This document shows positions 1 to 8,589 of a DNA stretch of 64,000 bases, piece by piece. Numbering within the stretch: the stretch's first letter is position 1; the number at the start of each line of letters is the position of its first letter. Both the position numbers and the translations under genes were made by a program. The DNA is from an uncultured Flavobacterium sp. (GTDB lineage: Bacteria; Bacteroidota; Bacteroidia; Flavobacteriales; Flavobacteriaceae). The stretch covers positions 238,136-302,135 of the forward strand of contig NZ_OY730249.1 of the NCBI RefSeq assembly GCF_963422545.1, read 5' to 3'. The notes under the pieces are model-generated. The model made no database searches and had not been told where the DNA came from. It saw only the letters and a list, made by a program, of their open reading frames with translations.

Positions 1-426
1 AACACTCGATTTAGCATCCTTATGATTTTCAAAAGGATTAACCGGCATAATATATTTTTTAAGCGGAACAATTCGGTGTAATAAAAAATTGGCGATGATC
101 TTGAAATTTGGTTCTCTTTCGAGCATTAATTTCAAAAGCAAAATACCATCAATTCCTCCAAGCGGATGATTTGAAATTGTAATGTAAGCGCCGTCTTTAG
201 GCAAACGTTTTAAATCTTCTTCGGGAATTTCAAATTTGATTTCCATCTCATCCAAAATCCCATTTAAAAACGCAAGGTCTTCTAAATGTTTATTGTGATC
301 GTAAATTTTATTAAGGGTAGAGATCTTAAGAACCTTCATAAGAATCCAGCCTGAAAAAGTACCAAGAACCCCGTACTTCTCAACATTTATTGCCTTTGCA
401 ACTTCTTTCGCGGTAACTAAACCCAT
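1..426 (-). CDS. Lysophospholipid acyltransferase family protein, 3' end outside the window
   Basis: Translating the minus strand from an ATG at 424-426 gives 142 open codons running off the left edge, beginning MGLVTAKEVAKAINVEKYG. The motif NHPLGGIDG near residue 87 is the His-Pro...Asp acyltransferase signature of the PlsC/OlsA-like group seen in Bacteroidota, where the family moves an acyl chain onto a lipid acceptor at the inner membrane. It is followed by a KIIANFLLHRIVPLKKYI stretch, also typical. Only the N-terminal part is visible, so I cannot tell whether it is a single acyltransferase or the longer form with a GNAT-like hemolysin domain. It is transcribed divergently from the exonuclease gene with about 118 bp between starts. 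Confidence 0.8.
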   Translation of the reverse strand, partial: MGLVTAKEVAKAINVEKYGVLGTFSGWILMKVLKISTLNKIYDHNKHLEDLAFLNGILDEMEIKFEIPEEDLKRLPKDGAYITISNHPLGGIDGILLLKLMLEREPNFKIIANFLLHRIVPLKKYIMPVNPFENHKDAKSSV

Positions 427-544
427 GTACTATTTTTAATTTATTAGAGCAGCGAACAAAGATAACAAAAAACTCTACTTTTCGTTGTTTCAAACACAAA
501 CTTTCCACTTTTTTATTACATTTGGAATCCTAAAAAATATGCTG

Positions 545-1306
545 ATGAAAATTATTTCTTATAATGTAAACGGAATCCGTGCCGCGATTACCAAAGGTTT
601 TATCGAGTGGCTGCAACAAGCAAGTCCAGATGTAATTTGTCTTCAGGAAATAAAAGCTACACAAGAGCAAATTCCTGTAGAAGACATTACAGCAGCAGGT
701 TATCCATATCAATATTATTATCCTGCAACCAAAAAAGGCTACAGCGGTGTAGCGATCTTGTCTAAAATAAAACCCAATAATGTTGTTTTTGGAACCGGAA
801 TTCATCACATGGATTTTGAAGGTCGTAACCTTCGTGCCGATTTTGACGATTGTTCTGTAATGAGTTTATACCTTCCGTCAGGAACAAATATCGAAAGATT
901 AGATCATAAATTTATGTTTATGGACGATTTTCAAACTTATATTAACGAGTTAAAATTAACGATTCCGAATCTTATTATTTGCGGCGATTACAATATTTGC
1001 CACGAAGCGATAGATATTCATGATCCCGTTCGTAACAAAACAGTTTCAGGATTTTTACCCGCAGAACGCGCTTGGCTTGATGCGTTCATGAAGTCAGGTT
1101 TTGTCGATAGTTTCCGTCATTTCAACAAAGACCCGCATCATTATTCGTGGTGGAGTTATCGTGCCGGAGCCAGAGGAAATAATAAAGGCTGGCGTATCGA
1201 TTATAACCTGGTAAGCGATTCATTGCAGCATCGTTTAAAACGCGCCGTGATTCTTCCGGATGCTGTCCACTCTGATCATTGTCCCGTTTTAGTCGAAATC
1301 GAATAA
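545..1306 (+). CDS. xth: Exodeoxyribonuclease III (AP endonuclease)
   Basis: Cytoplasmic base-excision-repair enzyme that cleaves at abasic sites and removes 3'-blocking groups. The 253-residue protein matches the family length and shows every exonuclease III/APE1 block: N-terminal MKIISYNVNGIRAA, the metal-binding Glu in VICLQEIKA, SGVAILSK, GDYNICHEAIDIHD, WRIDYNLVSD and the catalytic Asp-His pair in SDHCPVLVEIE at the C-terminus. I chose the ATG at 545; an ATG two codons earlier (539) is possible. A longer frame opening at a TTG at 485 is rejected because the extra residues have no family match and because a -7-like element TACATTTG (517-524) lies inside that extension. No partner gene is evident. 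Confidence 0.95.
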   Translation: MKIISYNVNGIRAAITKGFIEWLQQASPDVICLQEIKATQEQIPVEDITAAGYPYQYYYPATKKGYSGVAILSKIKPNNVVFGTGIHHMDFEGRNLRADFDDCSVMSLYLPSGTNIERLDHKFMFMDDFQTYINELKLTIPNLIICGDYNICHEAIDIHDPVRNKTVSGFLPAERAWLDAFMKSGFVDSFRHFNKDPHHYSWWSYRAGARGNNKGWRIDYNLVSDSLQHRLKRAVILPDAVHSDHCPVLVEIE

Positions 1307-1389
1307 AATTGGTATTGTTCTTGTTGAGAGAATAGCAGTTTAAAATGCGATTATAGTTTTACAGCATTTTGGAATTTAATTTTCCGAAG

Positions 1390-1470
1390 CTATTTCCTGC
1401 TGTCCGCTATATCTTTTCCTGTCTAAAGAAGCCAGAAAAAGGATGCCGCTTCCATCAGGGCTAGGGCTCT
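1390..1470. repeat. Imperfect palindromic intergenic repeat
   Basis: This stretch begins CTATTTCCTGCTGTCCGCTA and ends GCTTCCATCAGGGCTAG, with CTTTTCCTG and CAGAAAAAGG arms around a short central loop. From memory, very similar text recurs between genes in many Flavobacterium genomes. In this window I see one copy only, so repetitiveness cannot be shown here. It lies between exonuclease III and the OmpA lipoprotein and contains no credible reading frame. Confidence 0.45.
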
Positions 1471-1525
1471 CCATGAAACAAGAACATTTTGAATTATTAA
1501 TTTATACTCCAAATAAAACTAAAAA

Positions 1526-2470
1526 ATGATTAAAAAGGCCTCTATCGGATTACTAGTTTTAGCTTTGTCTATGACCTCTTGTGTATCCAAGAAAATTTAC
1601 AATGATCTTGAAACAAAATATTCAGATCTAAAAAAAGAAAATCGCTCAATTGCTGACGAGAATGCCAGTTTGCAAAAATCAAAAAATCAATTAGAATTAG
1701 ATCGCGATGCTTTAACGAAAGACTTAAACGCAACAAAAGCAGATCTTGCTAAGCAAAAAGCAGATTTAGCTGCAGCACAAAATAAATTTAAAGTGCTGCA
1801 AGATTCCTATAATGCGCTTGAAAAAAACAGCAACGACGCGTTAGAAAGCAATATGGCTAAAAACCGCGATTTGTTAGCGCAATTAGAAGCAAAATCTAAA
1901 AAATTAGCCGAAGAACAAGCGCGTTTAGATAAAACAGCAAGCCGCTTGAATGAACTTGAAGCAATGATTGCAGCCAAAGAAGCAGCAATGAAAAAACTAA
2001 AAGAAACTTTATCTAAAGCCTTAAACGGTTTTGAAGGAAAAGGTCTTACAGTAGAACAGAAAAACGGAAAAGTATATGTTTCTATGGAAAACAAATTGCT
2101 TTTTAACTCAGGAAGCTGGGCTGTTGGTGTAGAAGGTAGAAAAGCGGTTGTAGAATTAGGAAAAGTATTAGGAGATAATCCTGATCTTTCGGTTCTTATC
2201 GAAGGACACACGGATGATGATCCGTATGCAGGTTCAGGACCAATCGCAAACAACTGGGATTTATCGACTAAAAGAGCTACAGCAATTGTTGCTATTTTAA
2301 GCGAAAATGCTAAAATCAACAAGCAAAAATTAACAGCTGCAGGCCGCAGTGAATTTTCTCCGCTTGCAAGTAATGAAACTCCGGAAGGAAAAGCTAAAAA
2401 CCGTAGAATCGAAATCATCTTAACACCAAGATTAGATGAAATCGCTGAAATGCTTAATAGTATAAATTAA
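1526..2470 (+). CDS. OmpA-family lipoprotein with coiled-coil linker
   Basis: The 314-residue protein starts with a lipoprotein signal (MIKKASIGLLVLALSMTSC, lipidated Cys19). A long heptad-rich, Lys/Glu/Ala-rich coiled coil covers about residues 28-165, and a C-terminal OmpA/MotB peptidoglycan-binding domain covers about 180-305. The OmpA domain carries EGHTDDDPYAG near residue 225, the LSTKRA helix and the final NRRIEI arginine signature. Family knowledge places it in the outer membrane facing the periplasm, tethering the envelope to the cell wall. It stands alone, followed by a strong hairpin terminator. Its exact biological role is not readable from sequence. Confidence 0.9.
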   Translation: MIKKASIGLLVLALSMTSCVSKKIYNDLETKYSDLKKENRSIADENASLQKSKNQLELDRDALTKDLNATKADLAKQKADLAAAQNKFKVLQDSYNALEKNSNDALESNMAKNRDLLAQLEAKSKKLAEEQARLDKTASRLNELEAMIAAKEAAMKKLKETLSKALNGFEGKGLTVEQKNGKVYVSMENKLLFNSGSWAVGVEGRKAVVELGKVLGDNPDLSVLIEGHTDDDPYAGSGPIANNWDLSTKRATAIVAILSENAKINKQKLTAAGRSEFSPLASNETPEGKAKNRRIEIILTPRLDEIAEMLNSIN

Positions 2471-2979
2471 GGTTCTAAGTCTCTAAGGAGCTAAGGTTTT
2501 GAGATGCAAAGGCTCAAAGTTTTTAACTTTGAGCCTTTTTGTTTTCTTTCCAGCAAGGTTTTCAAAACCTTGTAGGTTTAATTGGCTGGGTTATTATTAT
2601 CAATAGAATAAAGTATAGTCCCATACGGGACATTATCATGGTGTGTAAACAATTGTCTACCAATATGTAATCTCTACGAGATAGTTTGTAATAGCTAAAT
2701 ATTTTAGTCTTTATAAGATACTCCGTCAGGAGTTAAATATTGGTAGAAAAATGTTGGTAGAAAAGAAAAACCAGCCACAAAATGTTGTCCCGTAGGGACT
2801 ATATGTTTTAATCCAAGATTTAAGATTTGGAATTTGGATTTTTTATATTGGAATTTATCTTAAGTCAGATTTTATCTTTGTTTTAACTTTTGTCACATTT
2901 CCATTTGCTAAATCCCTTTGTATCTTTGAAGCTTAATATTCAAAAGAAAAAAAACTTAGAATCTTAGAGACTTAGAACC
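2471..2979. repeat. Nested inverted-repeat intergenic region
   Basis: The 525-bp gap between the OmpA and aldo/keto reductase genes is built of palindromes rather than genes. A 17-bp perfect inverted repeat (GGTTCTAAGTCTCTAAG at 2471-2487 and its complement at 2963-2979) bounds it. Inside, two outer hairpins match each other in inverted orientation: GTCCCatacGGGAC (2618-2631) and GTCCCgtaGGGAC (2787-2799), both with a TATAGTCCC flank. Two inner hairpins are ATCTCtacGAGAT (2670-2682) and ACTCCgtcaGGAGT (2720-2733). The words CTACCAATAT (from 2657) and ATATTGGTAG (from 2737) are also inverted. A separate palindrome, CAAGGTTTTCAAAACCTTG, lies at 2554-2572. No coding potential is seen. Confidence 0.65.
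2511..2545 (+). terminator. Rho-independent terminator after the OmpA lipoprotein
   Basis: GGCTCAAAGT, a TTTTA loop, ACTTTGAGCC and then TTTTTG form a perfect 10-bp stem followed by a T-run, about 40 bases after the stop codon. Confidence 0.85.
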
Positions 2980-2995
2980 TTAGAACCTCAAAAAA

Positions 2996-4033
2996 ATGAA
3001 ATACACTACTTTACCAAATACAGATATAAAAGTTAGTAAAATAAACCTTGGAACGATGACTTTTGGTCAACAAAACACGGAAGCCGAAGGACATCAACAA
3101 ATGGATTATGCGCTTGAAAGAGGCATAAACTTTTTTGATACTGCCGAAATGTATTCAATTCCGGCGCATGAAGAAACTTATGGAAGCACAGAGAAAATAA
3201 TTGGAACCTGGTTTAAGAAATCAGGAAATCGTGATAAAGTGGTTTTGGCATCTAAGATAGCAGGTCCAAACCCAAATTTTACTTATATGCGCGAGAAAAT
3301 AGATTTCTCTTCGGCAAGTATTAAATATGCTTTAGAAAGCAGCTTAAAACGCCTTCAGACGGATTATATCGATTTATATCAGATGCATTGGCCGGAACGA
3401 CAAACCAATTATTTTGGGCAACGTGGTTTTAAAGATCACAATGCTGTATGGGAAGATAATTTTAGAGAAGTCCTGGAAACTTTTGATGGATTAATTAAAG
3501 AAGGAAAAATAAAACACATTGGCGTTTCTAACGAAAATGCGTGGGGAATGATGCGTTTTCTGGAAGAAAGTAAATATCAAAACCTTCCAAGAATCAAAAC
3601 GGTTCAAAACCCTTATAATTTATTAAATCGTCTTTTTGAAGTTAACTCTGCTGAAGTCTCTAAGTATGAAAATGTGGGTTTATTGGCTTATTCTCCTTTG
3701 GCGTTTGGAGTTTTAACAGGTAAGTTTTTGACAGGAGAAGCACATCCAAATGCGAGAATTAATCTTTTTCCGCAATACACACGTTACAATAGCGATCAAT
3801 GTACGCAGGCAACAAAATTGTATCAGGAGATCGCTAATAAACATGGCTTAACGTTAACGCAATTGGCAATGGGATTTGTATTGCAACAACCGTTTTTGAC
3901 CAGTGCTATTATTGGCGCTACAACAATGGAGCAGTTAAAAGAAAACATAGACACAATCGACGTGTTTTTATCCAAAGAAATTTTAACTGAGATTGCAGCA
4001 GTTCAGGCAATAATTCCTGATCCTGCGCCTTAA
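2996..4033 (+). CDS. Aldo/keto reductase, Tas-like
   Basis: Predicted NADP(H)-dependent cytoplasmic oxidoreductase that reduces aldehydes or ketones. The 345-residue protein has the TIM-barrel family signatures: N-terminal strand with LGTMTFG, catalytic Asp and Tyr in FFDTAEMYS, catalytic Lys in VVLASKI, His in YQMHWPE, and the NADP-binding SAIIGATTMEQLKENI near the C-terminus. Length and layout match the E. coli Tas type (about 346 residues). The substrate cannot be inferred. A -7-like TATCTTTG at 2921-2928 lies upstream without a convincing -33 partner. The gene ends at its own terminator, convergent with the SdpI-like gene. Confidence 0.9.
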   Translation: MKYTTLPNTDIKVSKINLGTMTFGQQNTEAEGHQQMDYALERGINFFDTAEMYSIPAHEETYGSTEKIIGTWFKKSGNRDKVVLASKIAGPNPNFTYMREKIDFSSASIKYALESSLKRLQTDYIDLYQMHWPERQTNYFGQRGFKDHNAVWEDNFREVLETFDGLIKEGKIKHIGVSNENAWGMMRFLEESKYQNLPRIKTVQNPYNLLNRLFEVNSAEVSKYENVGLLAYSPLAFGVLTGKFLTGEAHPNARINLFPQYTRYNSDQCTQATKLYQEIANKHGLTLTQLAMGFVLQQPFLTSAIIGATTMEQLKENIDTIDVFLSKEILTEIAAVQAIIPDPAP

Positions 4034-4056
4034 ATATTTCAGAGCTAAGATTTATT

Positions 4057-4094
4057 AAAGCCTACAAAAGTATAATGCTTTGTAGGCTTTTTTA
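4057..4094. terminator. Terminator between convergent genes
   Basis: AAAGCCTACAAAAG, then TATAATG, then CTTTGTAGGCTTTTTT make a strong stem with a T-run on the plus strand and A/T-rich flanks on both sides. It ends the aldo/keto reductase transcript and may also serve the minus-strand gene. Confidence 0.8.
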
Positions 4095-4421
4095 ATCAAA
4101 TTTATTTTTAATTGCTTTTTCTGTTTTTTGTCTAATAAAAAATATAAAAAACACAATGACAGTGAGTGAAATAATGAAACCTCCAGTATCTGTAAAAGCG
4201 AAATACAATCCAACAAAAGAAATTATGATTAAACATATTGCAGAAATCATAATCATTTTTGCAGAATATTTTTGTGCAAAATCCCATCGTTCTTGAGACC
4301 TTAAAGAATTTTTCGTGCGATATCCTTTTTGATTTCTGTTTTTTGGAGGAAATATATATTCAGCCAATCCCACAAATATAAAAACAATACCTAATGTAAA
4401 AAGTATTAGAGTAAAATGCAT
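4092..4421 (-). CDS. SdpI-family small membrane protein
   Basis: A 109-residue protein with three hydrophobic segments (about residues 3-22, 56-75 and 80-97). Between the first two is the signature NRNQKGYRTKNSLRSQERW followed by FAQKYSAK, which matches the conserved loop of the SdpI family. Bacillus SdpI gives immunity to a killing peptide, but most Bacteroidota members have no known toxin partner and none is visible here. It lies 27 bp downstream of the transglycosylase on the same strand, so the two are probably cotranscribed. Confidence 0.7.
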   Translation of the reverse strand: MHFTLILFTLGIVFIFVGLAEYIFPPKNRNQKGYRTKNSLRSQERWDFAQKYSAKMIMISAICLIIISFVGLYFAFTDTGGFIISLTVIVFFIFFIRQKTEKAIKNKFD

Positions 4422-4448
4422 AAAATTCTAACCGGAGTTTTTAAATTA

Positions 4449-6413
4449 TTACAAATCAAATTCATCATCAGTTCCCAATGAATCGACTGGAATAGCTGTC
4501 GAATCGGGAGCTTTTATCTTAATTAACGATCGAGCATTTCCGGAAATATAAACAGGCAATTGCCCAAGTGTATCTTCAGGGATTAAAAGTCCACGTCGGA
4601 ACATTAAGTTTCTTAAGAATTTTTGGTTTTTCACTGCAAAATCTTTCAAATTTCCCTGATCATTGAACTGATACATGAATTTTCTCGGTTTCGGAATAAT
4701 CGTTGCCAAAAACAAACATTCATCAACATTTAAATTAGAAGGGCTTTTTTGGAAATAAAAATGACTCGCTTCGCCAATTCCGTACACGTTTGGTCCCCAT
4801 TCAATGATATTGAAATACACTTCCAGCATTCTTTCTTTGCTAACAACGCGATTGTTTTCTAAGATGTAAACCAATAAAATTTCTTCCAGCTTTCGCGAAA
4901 GCGTTTTTTCGCGCGTCAGGAAAACGTTTTTGATTAACTGCATGCTAATTGTACTGGCGCCACGCGAGAACTTTTGGGTTCTGATATTCTTTAAAATAGA
5001 TTGTTTGAAAGCTTCATTGATAAAACCACGATGTGAGAAGAATGAAGGATCTTCAGTCGTTAAAACACATTTTCGTAAATAAGGTGAAATTTGGTCTAAA
5101 GGTGTATAACTCGGATTCGCGTTTCCAACTAAAACCGGACGCTGTAATACATTTTGAATAATGGCGCGATAAACAAATTCGCCGTTTAGTTTATTAAGAT
5201 CGGCTTCACCGTATTTTGTGATTTTTAAATTTTCTTTGTTCAGTTTACTGTCAAAAACTAAAGTATTTGGTTTGTTTTTATTGAATTTAAAATCCAGTTT
5301 ATATTCAAAATTTCCAGTTGCTTCCATACCCTGAAAATGTGTAAATAGTCCTTCCGGCAATGAAACGATAAAGTTTTGTGCCTGCATTTTCGGAATATTT
5401 ACTTTCAAAGTATAAACAGTATCCTTTTCGGTATTATAAGAAACGTAAGGATGCAATTTTATTTTATTCAACTGCATCGTCGAAGTACTGTCAATCGAGA
5501 TAAAATCACTTCCTAACAAAAAGCGATAATCAAAACGAGCATTTTTAATGACTACATCTTTACCGGCTATTTTTGGATGATTGATTTTTAAATTTGTAAT
5601 CGAAGTAAAACCATCAATATGCAATTCGCTTCCGTCTTTGTCTATGTTTTGAACATTTAAACGAATCGAATCAAAACTTGCTTTTAGGTTGTAACGTTCA
5701 TCTAAATAAGGAACTCTAATGGCGCCAGTATCTAAATTAAAGAACCGAATGTCGGCTTTTTTGTTTCTGGGATCGGCAAATCCTTTTATGTTCCAGCGCT
5801 GATCGAAATCTTTGCTTTGAACATGAAGATTGGTTTCGAGTTGTTTGTTGTCCAGAACAAGTTTATTGATGGCAATAGAGGCTTTTTTGCCGTTATCATC
5901 AATTCTGAAATTTAGATTTTTTAAATCCATATCAGTCGGAACCAAATTCAGTAATTTTGAAATGATGCGATACGCAAAAGCGGCGTATTTTCTTTTTTCA
6001 TTTTTATCAGAATCTGATTTGTTTTTTTTCAGGAAAGCATCAAAATTACGGATATTCCCTTTTTTAACTAATTGTATGTATCCGTTGTTCACTTTTAAAG
6101 TTCCAACTTGAACATTTCCAATTAATAAATTGGCTAAACTGATACTGGTTTCTATTTTTTGAATGTGGCAAAGTGTATCAGCATTTTTTGGAACCAGAAT
6201 AACATCGGTCAGTTTAATTCCTGATAAGCCATCAAATGAAGCTGATTTTACAGAAAATGTACTGTTATAATCGACAGCCATTTTATGGGTTACTTTGGCG
6301 ATAGCTTGTTTTAAAAGCGAATCACGAAAATAATACAATCCAATACAAAGTAAAACAAATAACAGAGCAAGTATTTTAAGTGCTTTAAATATTTTTTGTT
6401 TTGTGGCTGTCAT
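4449..6413 (-). CDS. Peptidoglycan transglycosylase (GT51) with a large AsmA-like N-domain
   Basis: The 654-residue protein has one N-terminal membrane anchor (about residues 10-28), roughly 390 residues of beta-rich sequence resembling AsmA/DUF748-type envelope proteins, and a C-terminal GT51 glycosyltransferase domain (about 425-600). The catalytic motif is TTEDPSFFSHRG near residue 453. The second block is RGASTISMQLIKNVFL followed by RTL-like SRKLEEILLVYILE, and the third is NIIEWGPNVYGIGEAS. Family knowledge: such domains polymerise lipid II into glycan strands outside the inner membrane. No transpeptidase domain follows, so it is monofunctional. The long AsmA-like part is unusual compared with MtgA (about 240 residues). 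Confidence 0.85.
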   Translation of the reverse strand: MTATKQKIFKALKILALLFVLLCIGLYYFRDSLLKQAIAKVTHKMAVDYNSTFSVKSASFDGLSGIKLTDVILVPKNADTLCHIQKIETSISLANLLIGNVQVGTLKVNNGYIQLVKKGNIRNFDAFLKKNKSDSDKNEKRKYAAFAYRIISKLLNLVPTDMDLKNLNFRIDDNGKKASIAINKLVLDNKQLETNLHVQSKDFDQRWNIKGFADPRNKKADIRFFNLDTGAIRVPYLDERYNLKASFDSIRLNVQNIDKDGSELHIDGFTSITNLKINHPKIAGKDVVIKNARFDYRFLLGSDFISIDSTSTMQLNKIKLHPYVSYNTEKDTVYTLKVNIPKMQAQNFIVSLPEGLFTHFQGMEATGNFEYKLDFKFNKNKPNTLVFDSKLNKENLKITKYGEADLNKLNGEFVYRAIIQNVLQRPVLVGNANPSYTPLDQISPYLRKCVLTTEDPSFFSHRGFINEAFKQSILKNIRTQKFSRGASTISMQLIKNVFLTREKTLSRKLEEILLVYILENNRVVSKERMLEVYFNIIEWGPNVYGIGEASHFYFQKSPSNLNVDECLFLATIIPKPRKFMYQFNDQGNLKDFAVKNQKFLRNLMFRRGLLIPEDTLGQLPVYISGNARSLIKIKAPDSTAIPVDSLGTDDEFDL

Positions 6414-6665
6414 AAATTGTTTTGCTTTGAAATTATTCAGATTGGAAATCCTGCGTAAATTTAAATTTAAAATTATCAGTTCTGAAATTTTTCTTTTAAT
6501 TTTTGGTTAATGTTCTAAAGTGCTGATTACATTGTTGTTGTGTTCGAAGTGTTTTTTTTAAAATAAAATATATTTAAGAGATGGGTTTAGGATTGCGGAA
6601 AACCGTAATGTTTTTTCATTTAAACCCAATACTTTTAGCTCGCTAATAAATTAAAATAATACGAA

Positions 6666-7145
6666 ATGAAAGTCCTTAAAAAAATTATGTTTTTGTCTTT
6701 TGCGATTTGCGCACTGGTTTTGTCATCTTGCAGTAATGATTCTCAAGATCCTGATAAATCAGAACAGGGCAGCACAGAAGAATTTATGAAATTTAAATAC
6801 AATGGAACTGTTTACAATTTTGAGCCTGGCATCTCCACTTCATTGAATGTAAATATCATGGGAGCTTCAGGTATCGACAATACTTATAAAAGTGTTTCTT
6901 TATGGATGCCAAAGACTATCACAGCAGGAAGTCATGCAGTCGTTTATGATTTATCAAAACTTGAATCTACTTATCAGGTTTCATTTAGTTTTATGCCGGA
7001 TTTTAGTAATGCCAGCGCAACATCAGGAACTGTTAATATTACCGCAGTTGATGATAAAAAAATTGAAGGAACATTTACTTTTTCCGGAACTAAAGGAGAT
7101 AAAACATTTACCGTTACTGAAGGAAGTTTTAGAATTTTGAAATAA
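6666..7145 (+). CDS. Small lipoprotein, DUF6252-like
   Basis: 159 residues with a lipoprotein signal (LSFAICALVLSSC, Cys about 22) followed by an acidic linker and a beta-rich domain. The pattern of FKYNGTVYNF near the front and KKIEGTFTFSG plus VTEGSFRILK at the end is common among small Bacteroidota surface lipoproteins of the DUF6252 type. No enzymatic motif is seen. It is a single gene ending at a hairpin shared with radA. Confidence 0.65.
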   Translation: MKVLKKIMFLSFAICALVLSSCSNDSQDPDKSEQGSTEEFMKFKYNGTVYNFEPGISTSLNVNIMGASGIDNTYKSVSLWMPKTITAGSHAVVYDLSKLESTYQVSFSFMPDFSNASATSGTVNITAVDDKKIEGTFTFSGTKGDKTFTVTEGSFRILK

Positions 7146-7165
7146 TAAATTTTCTACTTGTAAAA

Positions 7166-7215
7166 AAATCCTGTCTGAGCAATTTTATTCAAAATGTTCG
7201 GACAGGATTTTTTTA
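7166..7215. terminator. Bidirectional terminator between the lipoprotein gene and radA
   Basis: AATCCTGTC and GACAGGATT flank a 26-base loop that itself pairs partly (TGAGCA/TGTTCG). T-runs follow on the plus strand, and the A-run before the stem gives T's on the minus strand, as expected between convergent genes. Confidence 0.75.
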
Positions 7216-7227
7216 TGATAGAAGTAT

Positions 7228-8589
7228 TTAACCAAATAAAATACTGGCAACATCTTCAATTTTTGCAACAAGCTCAATCTTGATTCCTGTATTTTTTAAG
7301 GCAATTTTATTGTATTTAGATACAAATATAGAAGTGAATCCTAATTTTTCAGCTTCCTGAATTCTCTGATCTACACGATTTACAGGTCGAATTTCGCCTG
7401 AAAGTCCAACTTCACCCGCAAAACAGAAACCTTTTGTTACCGAAATATCTTCGTTTGACGATAAAATAGCAGCAACAACCGCAAGGTCAATTGCAGGATC
7501 ATCTACAGAAATTCCTCCAGTAACATTCAGGAAAACGTCTTTTGCTCCTAAACGGAATCCGGCTCTTTTTTCTAAAACTGCCAGAATCATGTTTAGCCTT
7601 TTGGCGTTGTAGCCAGTGGTGCTGCGCTGTGGAGTTCCATAAACCGCCGTACTTACCAACGATTGTATTTCGATCATCAACGGACGCATTCCTTCCATGG
7701 TTGTAGCGATTGCAGTTCCCGACATTTCTTCGTCTTTGTGCGAAATCAATATTTCGGACGGATTGCTTACTTCTCGCAAACCGCTACCTAACATCTCATA
7801 AATTCCCAATTCGGCAGTTGAGCCAAAACGGTTTTTTAAGGAACGCAGGATTCTGTAAACATGATTTCGATCGCCTTCAAATTGTAAAACCGTGTCGACC
7901 ATGTGCTCGAGGATTTTTGGTCCGGCGATGTTTCCATCTTTTGTAATATGTCCAATTAAAATAACGGGAATATTGGTTTCTTTGGCAAATTTTATCAGTT
8001 CGGCAGTAGTTTCTCTAATTTGAGAAATACTTCCTGCTGTAGATTCAATATAATCGGTATGTAAAGTCTGAATCGAGTCGATAATGACAATTTCAGGCTG
8101 AATCGCTTCAATTTGCTTGAATATATTTTGCGTTTTAGTTTCCGTCAAAATATAGCAATTATCGCTATTTGGCGTTATTCTTTCGGCACGCATTTTTATT
8201 TGCTTCTGACTTTCTTCACCAGAAACATAAAGTGTTTTATAAGGTAACTTTAATGATATTTGAAGTAAAAGTGTACTTTTTCCAATTCCCGGTTCACCGC
8301 CCAAAAGCGTCAGGGATCCCGGAACGATTCCGCCGCCAAGAACGCGATTTAATTCACCGTCGGTTGTGTCCATACGGATTTCCAGAGCCGAATCAATTTC
8401 GTTAATTTTTAACGGACGAGGCGCTTTACCGTTTGAAGCTGGTTCACTTTTCCAGGCTACTTTTTCCTGTTTCTGAATAATTTCTTCCGCAATAGTATTC
8501 CATTCTTTGCAGGCATTGCATTGTCCTTGCCATTTGGCATATTGAGTTCCGCAGTTTTGACAAAAAAAAGAAGTTTTAACTTTTGACAT
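7228..8589 (-). CDS. radA: DNA repair protein RadA (Sms)
   Basis: Bacterial RecA paralogue and branch-migration helicase that helps process recombination intermediates. The 453-residue protein starts with the C4 zinc finger (CQNCGTQYAKWQGQCNACKEW). Walker A is GGEPGIGKSTLLLQ near residue 95, and the RadA-specific LKNRFGS motif is near residue 250. The C-terminal third is the Lon-protease-like domain (GGISVDDPAIDLA, FAGEVGLSGEIRPV). Its ATG overlaps the stop of the upstream esterase-like gene by one base (TAATG), so translation is probably coupled. Confidence 0.97.
   Translation of the reverse strand: MSKVKTSFFCQNCGTQYAKWQGQCNACKEWNTIAEEIIQKQEKVAWKSEPASNGKAPRPLKINEIDSALEIRMDTTDGELNRVLGGGIVPGSLTLLGGEPGIGKSTLLLQISLKLPYKTLYVSGEESQKQIKMRAERITPNSDNCYILTETKTQNIFKQIEAIQPEIVIIDSIQTLHTDYIESTAGSISQIRETTAELIKFAKETNIPVILIGHITKDGNIAGPKILEHMVDTVLQFEGDRNHVYRILRSLKNRFGSTAELGIYEMLGSGLREVSNPSEILISHKDEEMSGTAIATTMEGMRPLMIEIQSLVSTAVYGTPQRSTTGYNAKRLNMILAVLEKRAGFRLGAKDVFLNVTGGISVDDPAIDLAVVAAILSSNEDISVTKGFCFAGEVGLSGEIRPVNRVDQRIQEAEKLGFTSIFVSKYNKIALKNTGIKIELVAKIEDVASILFG

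Noticed and set aside
485..544. Upstream TTG start of the exonuclease III frame
   Set aside because: The extra residues have no family match and overlap a probable -7 element; the conserved MKIISYNVNG start is at 545.
1807..2418. 203-residue minus-strand frame opposite the OmpA gene
   Set aside because: Overlaps a well-supported gene entirely and shows no recognisable protein features.
4092..4421. Toxin-immunity pair based on the SdpI-like protein
   Set aside because: No SdpC-like or other small toxin gene is adjacent; the neighbour is a cell-wall synthase.
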